Of a stretch of 58,356 nt of DNA, positions 14,066-23,900 are shown piece after piece. The position numbers and the translations under genes are program-made. The stretch covers positions 1 to 58,356 of the forward strand of contig JADHZB010000546.1 of assembly GCA_015657535.1 (NCBI GenBank). Reading direction: 5' to 3'. A model generated the notes under the pieces. It saw only the letters and a list, made by a program, of their open reading frames with translations, made no database searches and was not told where the DNA came from. The stretch comes from Nephromyces sp. MM_2019. Lineage: Eukaryota; Apicomplexa; Aconoidasida; Nephromycida. Each line of letters opens with the position of its first letter. The first letter of the stretch is position 1.

Positions 14066-15280
14066 ATGAATATGACTCCCAACTCAAATCTCCAACTTGT
14101 TTATCACTTTCACAATACGGTCGAAAACATTTTTTTTGCTGACAATAAACAGTTTACCAGCACTGCTACAAAAGTATTTGAGAGCCATGAAAACCACAAA
14201 GCAGGCTATGAAACAAACCTCAAAGATACCAAAACTTCAAACAAATCTGAAGTTGTATTATATACACCATCTGTTAGATTTTTTTCACAGCCCAGAAGGC
14301 ATCACCTAGTTATTCAAGCAAAGGAACAAAACACAGAAAACGGAAAAAGTTATATCAGCTCCTTGCAACCCCCCCCGGTAAACCATGCACCCAATGCATA
14401 TCTGAACGAATATGAATTTATTTCTAATAGCAGAAACCCAAAGCTACTGGAAATTAATACTAAATTAGAAAATTTTCCAAGCACTATACCAGATTTTGCG
14501 GAAAATTGGCTTAAGCTCAGACTTGATCGACTTAACCTTAAGATGGATGTTAACAATCATATTCTAGCTAAAGCCATGTCACATGAAGAACTTCTTCAAG
14601 AAAAAAGGCGAATCAAAATAGAATTATCTCTATTTTGCACTGAATTCAAAATAAAATTCAATCATTACCCAATTCAAAAAGATAAGGAGGTGATCAGGCC
14701 ACTTTTCTTATACTATAACACCATAAAAGAAACCATTGAATCCTTGAAATTTAAAACAAGTAATAACGAGGTCACATCATCTATGTTTAAAAATAAACCA
14801 GCAAGCCCTATAGAAGAACAAAGGTTAAACTATGTAAATTACCATGAACCAGCTGATAAAAATGTAACATTATCCCATTTTAAAACCGCAAGTATTGCAT
14901 CCAGGAATTTTACTCCATCAGAAACATTAGGTGAGCTCACATTACCATTCATATCAAACAGATCAATACCATCAAATAGTAATATAGCTAAATTAAATAA
15001 CGAAAAAGAACCTATTAATATAGCAACAGATTTCAAGCCTTCAGAGAACAACTTTTCTCCAAAAAGCTTAAAAGATGAAAATCAATTCAATTTACTTAAA
15101 GAAATTGAACAAATTAACATGAATATCAAACGCCAACTGGACAAGTATCAAAAAGAATTCTATAAACTTAATGGCAGAGATGTCTTATATGAAAAGGATA
15201 TAATACCTGTTAGACAGATTTACGATACTTATCAAAACAACAAAATGAAAATTAGAGATCTTAAACATATTTTGGGATGA
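14066..15280 (+). CDS. Protein with two FAM13-like helical repeats
   Basis: Intronless frame of 404 residues, ATG to TGA. The N-terminal 140 residues are low-complexity and polar. Residues about 142-235 contain a helical segment in which LCTEFKIKFNHYPIQKDKE-like spacing leads to VIRPLFLYYNTIK. This resembles the conserved C-terminal domain of FAM13 proteins (basic helix, aromatic-x2-F, glycine or histidine turn, then I-x-P-L-x-x-x-Y). The motif returns at the C-terminus (about 341-404): KRQLDKYQKEFYKLNGRDVL followed by DIIPVRQIYDTYQNNK. Between them lies a Ser/Asn-rich linker. FAM13A carries this domain next to a RhoGAP domain in animals; no RhoGAP is visible here. Family assignment rests on motif spacing only. 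The role is unknown; a scaffold or small-GTPase-linked function would be a guess. Confidence 0.65.
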   Translation: MNMTPNSNLQLVYHFHNTVENIFFADNKQFTSTATKVFESHENHKAGYETNLKDTKTSNKSEVVLYTPSVRFFSQPRRHHLVIQAKEQNTENGKSYISSLQPPPVNHAPNAYLNEYEFISNSRNPKLLEINTKLENFPSTIPDFAENWLKLRLDRLNLKMDVNNHILAKAMSHEELLQEKRRIKIELSLFCTEFKIKFNHYPIQKDKEVIRPLFLYYNTIKETIESLKFKTSNNEVTSSMFKNKPASPIEEQRLNYVNYHEPADKNVTLSHFKTASIASRNFTPSETLGELTLPFISNRSIPSNSNIAKLNNEKEPINIATDFKPSENNFSPKSLKDENQFNLLKEIEQINMNIKRQLDKYQKEFYKLNGRDVLYEKDIIPVRQIYDTYQNNKMKIRDLKHILG

Positions 15281-17024
15281 TAAATCTCAACTTTTATACA
15301 CAAGACTATTTTATGCTTGATATTTTATGGTTACAACTTAATATTAGCCACTCTATACAGAGATTTTAATCCATGAAAACTTTATAAACATAAATTTAAA
15401 CAACCGGTTTAAATCATAAATTCCTATAACTAATATTATTATTTCATATATGAATTGATTTAAATTTTATCCTCAGCTGAACACCTGCTTCAATGATTTT
15501 ATGTAGACTAGTAACCCATTTTCTTCAGGATTAAAGAGCTATACTGAAACTAAAGCAATGAAAATCAATATATTCCTTACTAATTGGTGATCACTAAACC
15601 CCTTTTACACACCTAAGTGCAAGTAAATGAAATTAATATGATTTTAGTTTTTTTCCTATGACATTTAAGGCTTATTAATTCTGTAATAGTTTATTTTAAT
15701 ATACCTAAATTTCATAGAGACATAACTGTGAAAACCTACATAGTGGAGTTTAAGAAGTTAATATAAATTATTAAATTAAGTAGCAAATTTAAGTCAATAG
15801 ACTTTTTAGTGCTTCAAGAAACACTTGAAGATGTAAAGCAATCTAAAACTAAAATAATTTGAAAAAATATTTTTGTTATTATCATTGATTTAATTAGCAA
15901 GAGCTATCTGGGTAATCTAAAACGATAATCTCCAAATAGCTGAGATGGCACAGCTTCAAGCTAGTATAAAGTTTCAATTAGCTTGTTCCTATAAAAAGGT
16001 ATAGTTTTTATTTGGTCGTAATAACAAGAACTTGTATACATGATGTATGAAACTATCAAGGTCGACTTAAATTATTTGAAACACAACAAGTGATCAAATT
16101 ATTACTTATCAATTATAAATTGCTACTTTGAGTAGAAACTAATAACTTGTGAAAACGAATTATAGTATTGCTTATAGGGTATAACTACTTACTTACAATA
16201 GTTAAATATAAAACAAGTCTTGAAATTTACAAAATGCTTTTCTTTTTAATTTATATTGGTTTATAATAAGATGCTTTTTATCTTTGAATTTCAATGGTCT
16301 TAAACACTAGAAATAAGGAAAACACTTAAGGCAAATGTGTGATAAATATATATCATATCAAATTCCAAGCTAAAAGCTCTACCCTTATGGATAAAAAATT
16401 TAGCCTGTTATTAGTTTAATTACATGTATATTTATCATTTTAAATTTCATTTTATTTTAGATGGCAAAAGAATCGGTAGATTTCCTTAGTCTAATTGTTT
16501 ACTCAGATGTTTCTAGAATTACAGTTAATACATGTTTTGGCGCAAGATCTTTAATGAGAAAGTAGTGTTAAATCTGGTTCTCAAATATTCAAAGAGGTAA
16601 AATTTGAATAAATTCTAAAGTGATTTTCATTCTTAAAAACTTGAAAAGTTTTAATAAATATTTCATTATGTTCTTGTCTTACTTTTTGTCCTTGGGGCTG
16701 ATCTTCAAAAATTCATTAAAGGTTTAAGGAGACTTGGAATTTGAAGAATTTCTTGCTTAATCATTGCAGAATTCTTGGCTGACTCCTTCACACTAGTAGT
16801 TTGACTAAGCAACACTCTAGCATTACAATTACTAATATATATATATCCTCAGTTTTTTCCTGAAAATTCTGGCAACTACTTATCCTTGTGTAACTTGACT
16901 TGAGCTAGAGAAATTTTACATAGTTAATCTACTAGCTCCTTACAGACTAGCATTGCTAGCAGGTTAAAGGTTGAGTTGGTGACGGTTAGTGTATTTATAC
17001 ACCTGCAGTGGCTTGTTTTTAGTC
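15281..17024. other. Intergenic, no gene seen
   Basis: A 1.7-kb AT-rich stretch with no coding frame or structured RNA that I can support. Its right edge grades into the repeat region that starts near 17025. Confidence 0.55.
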
Positions 17025-17665
17025 AGTATGGGAATGTTGAATAGGTTAGACCACAGGCTTGATCTCACTGTATACCAATACGCGGGCTAATAGGATTAAT
17101 TCTACGTAATTCTATTACTAGTTTCAAGTAGCTCGACGCTTTTAAATGCTTTAAGAGGTGAAGATGGCGTGTTAGACTTAGTACTCAAAAGTTTTATACA
17201 AAAGCTCAACACAAATAATCACAGAATTTTGGAGAAAAGGGAAAACGTTATAGTGAAAAAGTTTAACTATATATAATTAAAAGTGAACTTTTGATTTCAA
17301 GAATTCTTCTTGTTCTCGGATTATTATTCGAGAATTTCTTCTTTTTCTTAAAGATTCTTGGATGTATTCCAGCCTTGGTTCCAATTTATGGTGTTTTAAA
17401 TTAGTTTAGCCTATTGGCATTTCTAGTTAGAATCGCCCCACAAATTGTGTGATAGTCTGGACTATGCTAGTTTGCGTGTATACGAGTGATCAACCTCTTA
17501 GTTTCATAGTGTATATATTCGTTCGCATTTTTAAATTAAAATCTAAAAACAATTGCTCCTAAAATGCTTTACACCTACTCGAACCTATTCACTAGGTTCT
17601 TAATCCTAGTCTAAGTATTCTTTTAGTCATGCCTAGAGATAAGCACATAGAGCGAGAAAATGGAT
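17025..17665 (+). repeat. LTR-like diverged repeat, copy A
   Basis: About 640 bp that recurs at 18280-18925, same orientation, offset about 1.25 kb. Landmarks shared in order are ACGCGGGCT (17080 and 18334), a tract around TTCTTCTTGTTCT, CATTTCTAGTTAGA, a TAGGTTCT block, CTAAGTATTC and GCCTAGAGATA. The copies are clearly diverged, with many substitutions and small gaps. A TATATATAA box sits mid-copy (about 17268). The size, TATA box and nearby Gag-like frame suggest an old LTR. Base composition is less AT-rich than the surroundings. I could not define clean TG...CA ends or target-site duplications. Confidence 0.6.
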
Positions 17666-18255
17666 TATCTCGGGTAGTGGGGTGGGTACGGGTGAAGTCG
17701 TTCGAATTAGAGTTTTATCGACTAGGCTACTCTTAGTACACACTCCAGTGCTAAACCCAAAGAGAATTCTAGTTAGTTCTTTACTAGTTTTAATGCTAGG
17801 GCTTCGGTTGGTTTTACTAAGTGCTTAATTTCTAGTACAATATTTCTAGCTAAATTGTCGATCTTCAAAATGCGAAAGTTAAGTTCTATAGTTTTACGCT
17901 AGGTTCTAGTTAGCGAGTAAAAGGGTTTTTCTTCATGGGGTAAAACGTTCGGTGAAATAGAGAAATTTGGGGTAAAAATTAAAAGTTAAATCTCTCTTAT
18001 TAAAAATATATTTTTTAGTTAAAATCGTTCTTCGTTCTTCTTTTTACACCGTGAAGTTCCTCTGAGGGGAATTAAAGAACTCCCTAACTCTTCCTCACTG
18101 TGTGCCTAAGATCGGTACACCAAACGCTAGGTGTTGAGATACATTCCTTTCTAGCTACTTGTTATCTGGGGCTCGCTTTTAGCCCCCCCCATTTATTTAA
18201 ACACTCTAGGGTATGCAACTGTTCCTAGCTGATTGCTGCCCTTAATCCCATATAA

Positions 18256-18283
18256 ATCAGAAATGATTTATTTTATTTCTGAT
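18256..18283. repeat. Perfect 9-bp inverted repeat (hairpin)
   Basis: ATCAGAAAT (18256-18264) faces ATTTCTGAT (18275-18283) across a 10-base loop. It lies exactly at the left border of repeat copy B and could mark an element end, a terminator or a chance hairpin. Confidence 0.45.
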
Positions 18284-18925
18284 GGGACGAGTGAGGTGGT
18301 ATACATACAGACTTGACCTAGCTACAAAACATTACGCGGGCTGACAGAATTTTACACGATTCTATCGCTAGTTTTTAGCAACTCGACAGATTTTGGGGTT
18401 TTAGGTGGTGAAGATGAGATTTTAGATGTGCGAATCAAAAGTTTTACACAAAAATTTAGCTCAAAAATTATGAAATTAGCGGGAAAAATGTAGCTCATGT
18501 AAAGGGAGAAATGTTAAAAATTTATATATATCTTAATGTGTTATTCTTTAATTCAAGAAATTCTTCTTGTTCTTGGATTAAATTCTTTTCGAGAATCTTC
18601 TTTTGTTGAAGACTCTTGAGCATAGTTCAGAGTTAGTCCCAATTCTTGGCATGCGTTCCATTAGCTTCGCCTATAACATTTCTAGTTAGACTTGCCCCCA
18701 AAACTTGCGCAATCATCTAATTTATACTAGTTATCTCGCAAACCTATGATCGTTCTTTAAGCCTCACAGTGTTTGGACTGGTTTAATTACTTTAATTTAA
18801 TCCTAAACTTAACTACCCCTAAAACGTTCCGTACTTACAATAAACTACTTTCTAGGTTCTACGTCCTAGACTAAGTATTCAGTAACGCTTGCCTAGAGAT
18901 AGGCATATAAAACAAGAAATGTTCC
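18280..18925 (+). repeat. LTR-like diverged repeat, copy B
   Basis: Second copy of the 17025-17665 repeat, same strand. It keeps the same ordered landmarks, including ACGCGGGCT near its start, a TATATATAT box at about 18521, and GCCTAGAGATAGGC near its end. If these are LTRs, copy B sits where a 5' LTR should be relative to the Gag-like frame that follows about 220 bp later. Copy A would then be left from an earlier or collapsed element. Confidence 0.6.
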
Positions 18926-19144
18926 GCATGTTAGTACCCTTTGTGAACGTCGAAGATAATAGTAGCTTTAGGTTAGATATTGAGTTTTGGGTAATCAAAA
19001 GTGAAAGTGACGCTAGTTTACTCGAGGGCGCGGTTTTATATTAGTTTCTAGTAGTTTACTAATGTTATACGCAGTGAATATTGTAGTGTGTGCAAATCTT
19101 CACGGTCAGGCGCGGATTTCTAGCAACTCTTAGCTCAATTTTAA

Positions 19145-20031
19145 ACTAGTGAAATTCGTGTGTGTAATTATGAGGAAATCGGGAAAGTTAGAAAACTGGA
19201 AATTCTTTTGTCAAGAATGAGAAAAAGGAGCCATGAGCTCTATAGGGTTGTCTCCGCTCTTTCCCGTGTTGAAAGAAATAATGGGTCATGGCTCCCCCAA
19301 AGAGCTGTAGAAAAGGCCGACTCAGAGAGAGAGTCGTTAAACCTTTCCCTCATAGAAATCTTTACTATACAACGATTATCTCAGATTGAAAAGGAGCCTA
19401 TACAAATGAAGGAATTTTTACAACATAACTGTTCGTATATGCCTTTAACTGAGACATCTATTAAAGAAAGCATGAGCGACCTAACACCCTTGGTCACTCA
19501 GCTCCAAGATAAGTTCGGATCTCTTGAAGCAAAAATATTCCAACTGGAATTCCAAGTCAATCGTCTTACCTCTGAAAACAAATTACAAGGACCCATCAAT
19601 ATCAACTTACTTTCATTCCGAGGCCTTTATGCTGAAAATTTCCTTGAGGAAATTGAACAGAAGATTAGGACAGGGCCTAACTCGAACCACGTACAAGATA
19701 TTGTAGGACAACTGCACCGTTCTTTAACTGGACTAAGATCACCATCCCATTTCCAAGAATTATAAAATACTCGTACGTATATAAAGGTACTGCAGGAGAC
19801 GTTCTAAACGAGATCTTAGCTTATATACGAGGGGGTTGTAGCCCCTATTATTGGCAAATGCTACAAACATTTAAATCTAGGAACAAGGAAGAATTCATTC
19901 ATCCACAAGCTGATCTTGCCAGTGGTGTCCAAGAACTTATTAAGTTACAATTATCAGACCATGAACGACGCGATGAGTACCGTAGAAAAGGTGTCAGATG
20001 GCCTAGTAAGACTGAAGAGTTATTGCTCTAA
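19145..20031 (+). pseudogene. Gag-like retroelement coding relic, frameshifted
   Basis: An open frame (codons from 19145, TAA at 19763-19765) has no ATG near its start and reads a charged, coiled-coil-like protein (heptad LxxKIxxLExQVxxL pattern around 19515-19570), then LLSFRGLYAENFLEEIEQ. Near 19745 coding continues in the -1 frame as YKGTAGDVLNEILAYI, with YYWQMLQTFKSRNKEEF and a charged tail, to TAA at 20029-20031. The arrangement of capsid-like helices with a W-x-x-L-x-x-F motif resembles the Gag of LTR retroelements. No protease, reverse transcriptase or integrase follows. Codon use is less AT-biased than in neighbouring genes. The missing ATG and frameshift indicate a dead copy. A host gene with an unseen intron is the alternative. 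Confidence 0.45.
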
Positions 20032-20073
20032 ATCTCGCCAGATATCTAGTTATGCATCAAGCAAAAGTATTTA

Positions 20074-20146
20074 GCGGGCGTGGTCTAGTGGTTATGACGC
20101 TTGCTTCACACGCAAGAGGTCCTGAGTTCGATCCTCAGTGCCCGTA
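20074..20146 (+). tRNA. tRNA-Val (anticodon CAC)
   Basis: A 73-base cloverleaf with no intron. The acceptor stem GCGGGCG pairs with TGCCCGT (two G-U pairs at the ends). The D arm is GTC/GAC with GG in the loop. The anticodon stem CTTGC/GCAAG encloses loop TTCACAC, giving anticodon CAC (valine). The T arm is CTGAG/CTCAG with loop TTCGATC. Discriminator base A. A TTTT run follows within a few bases, as expected for an RNA polymerase III terminator. Confidence 0.96.
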
Positions 20147-20943
20147 TTTTATGTGATGAATCATAGAACTCAGGGATAGAGAATTATGCCTAGAGACATC
20201 CTAGTGTTTTAATGAAATATATATATATAGATGACTTAGCACAAACAAATGCAAACCATTTAGTTCAATAGTATAGTCATGACTAGCAATCAGTGACCAG
20301 GCCTTTAACTAAGAGAAATCTGTAGTTTAGAAAACGAAACTGGAGCTTAAGTCGTTAAACTAATTCAATTGTAGCTAAAAACGTTAACGGTCATATTCTG
20401 TAGCTAAAAAAACTAACGATCATGTAAATTAAAAATTTTAAGTGTGAGCTAGCATAAACCTCAATAGTAAAACACCATGTGTATAAGCATTTCTATGATC
20501 TCTGGCAAGATGCTTTAAAATGCTTACTACTAGTGACATTTTTACATAGTCATTAGGAAATAGCTATCGACTAGTAGAAAGTCGTTCTGTCTTAAATCTT
20601 TTTGTCTCATAGCTAAAATGGAAATTGCATAAAGGGTTGCAAATTTTATTAATGAGATGTTGAGTTAGCTTTGTATAATGCTGATTACATAAACATATAT
20701 TTTTCATTATAGTTTTGATTTTTTAAGATTAAATAGAATTTCAATTTAATATGACTTAATGTTAAAGGTTAAGGAATTTTTCTAATATTTTAAGTTTGAA
20801 GTTACCAAAGGATGATCCAGTTAAATATCTTTTAATGAGTTTTTGTAGGTAAATTTTTCATTTTATTTCAAGATAATTTAGATAGAAACCTTTTCGTTAT
20901 GTGTGTATAACTATTTAAATCAAATTTAACCAATTTTCTAAAA
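20147..20943. other. Intergenic, short direct repeat
   Basis: AT-rich spacer between tRNA-Val and the next gene. It holds a short TA run near 20220 and an imperfect direct repeat (GTAGCTAAAAACGTTAACGG at 20371 and a close copy at 20400). No coding frame is seen. Confidence 0.5.
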
Positions 20944-23900
20944 ATGGCTCGCATGTGCACAACTTTTAATCTTTGGAGATTAATATTTATTTTAATATCA
21001 ATCTTGAGTGTGTTTAATCAAATTTCAGGAGTTCCATCAATTAAGAGAATAATTGGTTGGTTAAAATTGATACTAAATAGACTTTTTCTTAATGTTAATC
21101 TTTGATGGTGATAATTTATTTCAGGTTCAAAAAAAGCTAAGATCGTAGAGAGTCCATATCTTATACCAGATCAATTTAATGAGGGATTTTCTATACCAAA
21201 ATTTATAGGTCAGTCAACTTAAATGTACGAGTTTGTCAGCTAAATTAAAAAGTCATATGACATCCTTGCATAGGCGAAAATAAATGTCAAGTTCCAGTTG
21301 ATGGCTTCAAAGCTTATTTGACTCAAATGAATGATGAGGGTAAGCAAAATGCTAGGGTTATCAGTAAAATTGATTTAAATGTTGATGCTGCACAAATGGT
21401 TTTCGCCAGGTCCACTAAAGGCTTATAATGCTGTAAAATCTATGATTCTTATGGATCCTAGCCAATTTAAAAATAGACTTTTGGAGAAATTTAGAAGTGG
21501 ACATGAAATTGATTATATTAAACTTTCATTTCCGCATGAATATGATAACTTTGAAGAATCTATATTTAACTATTGGGCCATCTCCAGTTTTATGCAGTAC
21601 ACTTGTAAGTGATTTTGAAATTCAGTTTAAAATGCAGATATTAAAATTAAATTTTTCAAATATCCTTCACCAGTAAAGAATGCTCATCTTTTTACCAAGG
21701 ATAATGGTGTCATTAAGGAACTCAATTTGCATAATTCGGGTATAAGATTTATTGATATTTTGAATAAAGTGAGCAATCAAAAAAATTAATGAATTTAAAT
21801 GAATTTCAGACCAAGCTGAAATTGGTTCCTATGTCAAATTTATCGAAGGGTACCAAGAAAGTAGCAGATACAAAGTGAGTTCAATTATTGGTGGTACAAC
21901 TTTAGTTTTGTTGGATCCAAAGTCCGATAAAAAAGCAACTTGTGAAATGACTGATGTAATTAACACGTTTAGCGAAGGTATTTATTTCCTTTATGTTTGG
22001 GTATGATATAAAATCTTGTGATATTTTATTAATCTTAATAGAGGATGTTAACTTTTGGTCATCTTATCAATCGAAAGGTATTATTTTCGGTATGGTAAAG
22101 GAACTCTTTAAGACAAAGTCGTTTAAGCTTAAAAAAAAATCACTTGGTAAGAGCAAATAAAGAAAAAGAATTGGAAAAACAGGAATCCTATTTGTTTTTT
22201 CCAGTTCAAGTCTATCGGATGGCCCTAGCCAAATTTGCAGGAAAATCAAAATATTTACTAATGAAAGGTGGAGGAAGTGAAGTAAATGGGGCATTTACTG
22301 GTGCTAAAGTAATAGAAGGTAAGTTTTAAATGAAATATTCTCATAAGAGCTTATAGATACCAATGAATTTTTACTGATATAGCTATCGATTTAGCAAAAG
22401 TTTTACTTAAGACTGGATACCTGCCGGGTGATGCTCAATATGGTACCGAAGATATAAGTTATAGAGGGATAATGAGGAAAGGGGCATACGTGCTTCTAAT
22501 GATAATTGAGAAATTAAGGAATAGTAAAGGCAACCCTCCAAATGTTGATGAAAAAATTGCTTCAACTATAAATGATATGCCATCACATATCCTAAGTAAA
22601 ATATTTCATAGCTCATTTAAAAAAATAAACAATAAACAAGGTAAGTTAATACTGGTAAACAAGGAGGTATGCATTAATCAACTCTGTTTTGTAAATTTAG
22701 CTATGGGTAGCCCCGTATATGACTTAAGGAGAAAGATGTCATCTGAGTGGTATGAGCTTAAGGAAAACTCAGGTGATTGTAATGTTTGTGTGATTTCTAT
22801 TTTCATATATTATTTCAATACTTTAATTTGATACAGTTGTTGCTCAAGCTTTTGCTAATATGTGTGATAAGTCCTGCATAAAAAGATATGAAAACAGACA
22901 AGTCAATTTTCTTAAACGCAATGTATTTGGTGAATCAACCATGCTTTTATCAGGAGATGGTAAGCATAAAATAATTATAAACTATAAAAGTTTATATGCA
23001 ATTATCTTGAAATTATAAAATAGTTCTCAGGATGTTCTGGTGGATTTACAGCGATTCTATGAAACAGCTTGATAACTCTGTTGCTAGTTTGATCAATTTA
23101 ATAAGACATTGGTTCGAGTATAAAGAATCAGTTGGAAAAAGTGAAGCTCTTGTTAGCCAATATTCTGAAACATCTCAAGGAAGTGAAAACAGTGTTCCTG
23201 GTGAAACCAATGAAAGCGTAGAAAGTGTTGATCGAGGATCTTCTTCAAGGGGAAAAAATGACAATAGTGTAAATAATAGCGGTATAAGATCACATTTATA
23301 CTATGACAATGATTATAACTTTGAAAAGTCTAGTGCTTTCAATTCTTTCGAGTTATGGCATTATTTTGCGTCTATATCCGAAACTTTTCTCAATTGCGAC
23401 GATTATTTTCATGGTTCTAATCCTTACATGGTTGCCACATACTTGAATAAAGAACTCTTACTATTAAGAGCAATTCAGAATCAATTTAAAGAACCAAGTA
23501 AAAAATACCTTAAATCTAAAACTCCTGACTTTGATGCAGTTTGGAGGTTCTATGTTACCGGACGCTATGCCGATTTCATAAGTCCAGTAAATACTCCATT
23601 GGCGTCCTTCTTAATTCAGATAGGTAAAGTATATATCAAATATTTTTGCAAGATGGGAAAATTAGTAACAATTTTTCTCGAATTTCTTAGCATTTTTCTT
23701 CGACATTCACGTGGAAAATTTTGAGGAACAATTTAAAGCTAATAGTCGACGTGCTCAACTTTATTTTATAAGAAAATTCAACTGGGAAAAAGTTTTACTA
23801 TTACTAAAACCCCAGACAAAAGTTAGCCCTCATGGATTTATAATAAGTATTAATAAAGTACAAAAACTAGCCACAAAGTATGCTAGAAATTTTATAAAAG

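Noticed and set aside
20180..20215. A third LTR fragment after the tRNA (ATGCCTAGAGA shared with copies A and B)
   Set aside because: Only about 11 bases match; too short to separate from chance in this AT-rich sequence.
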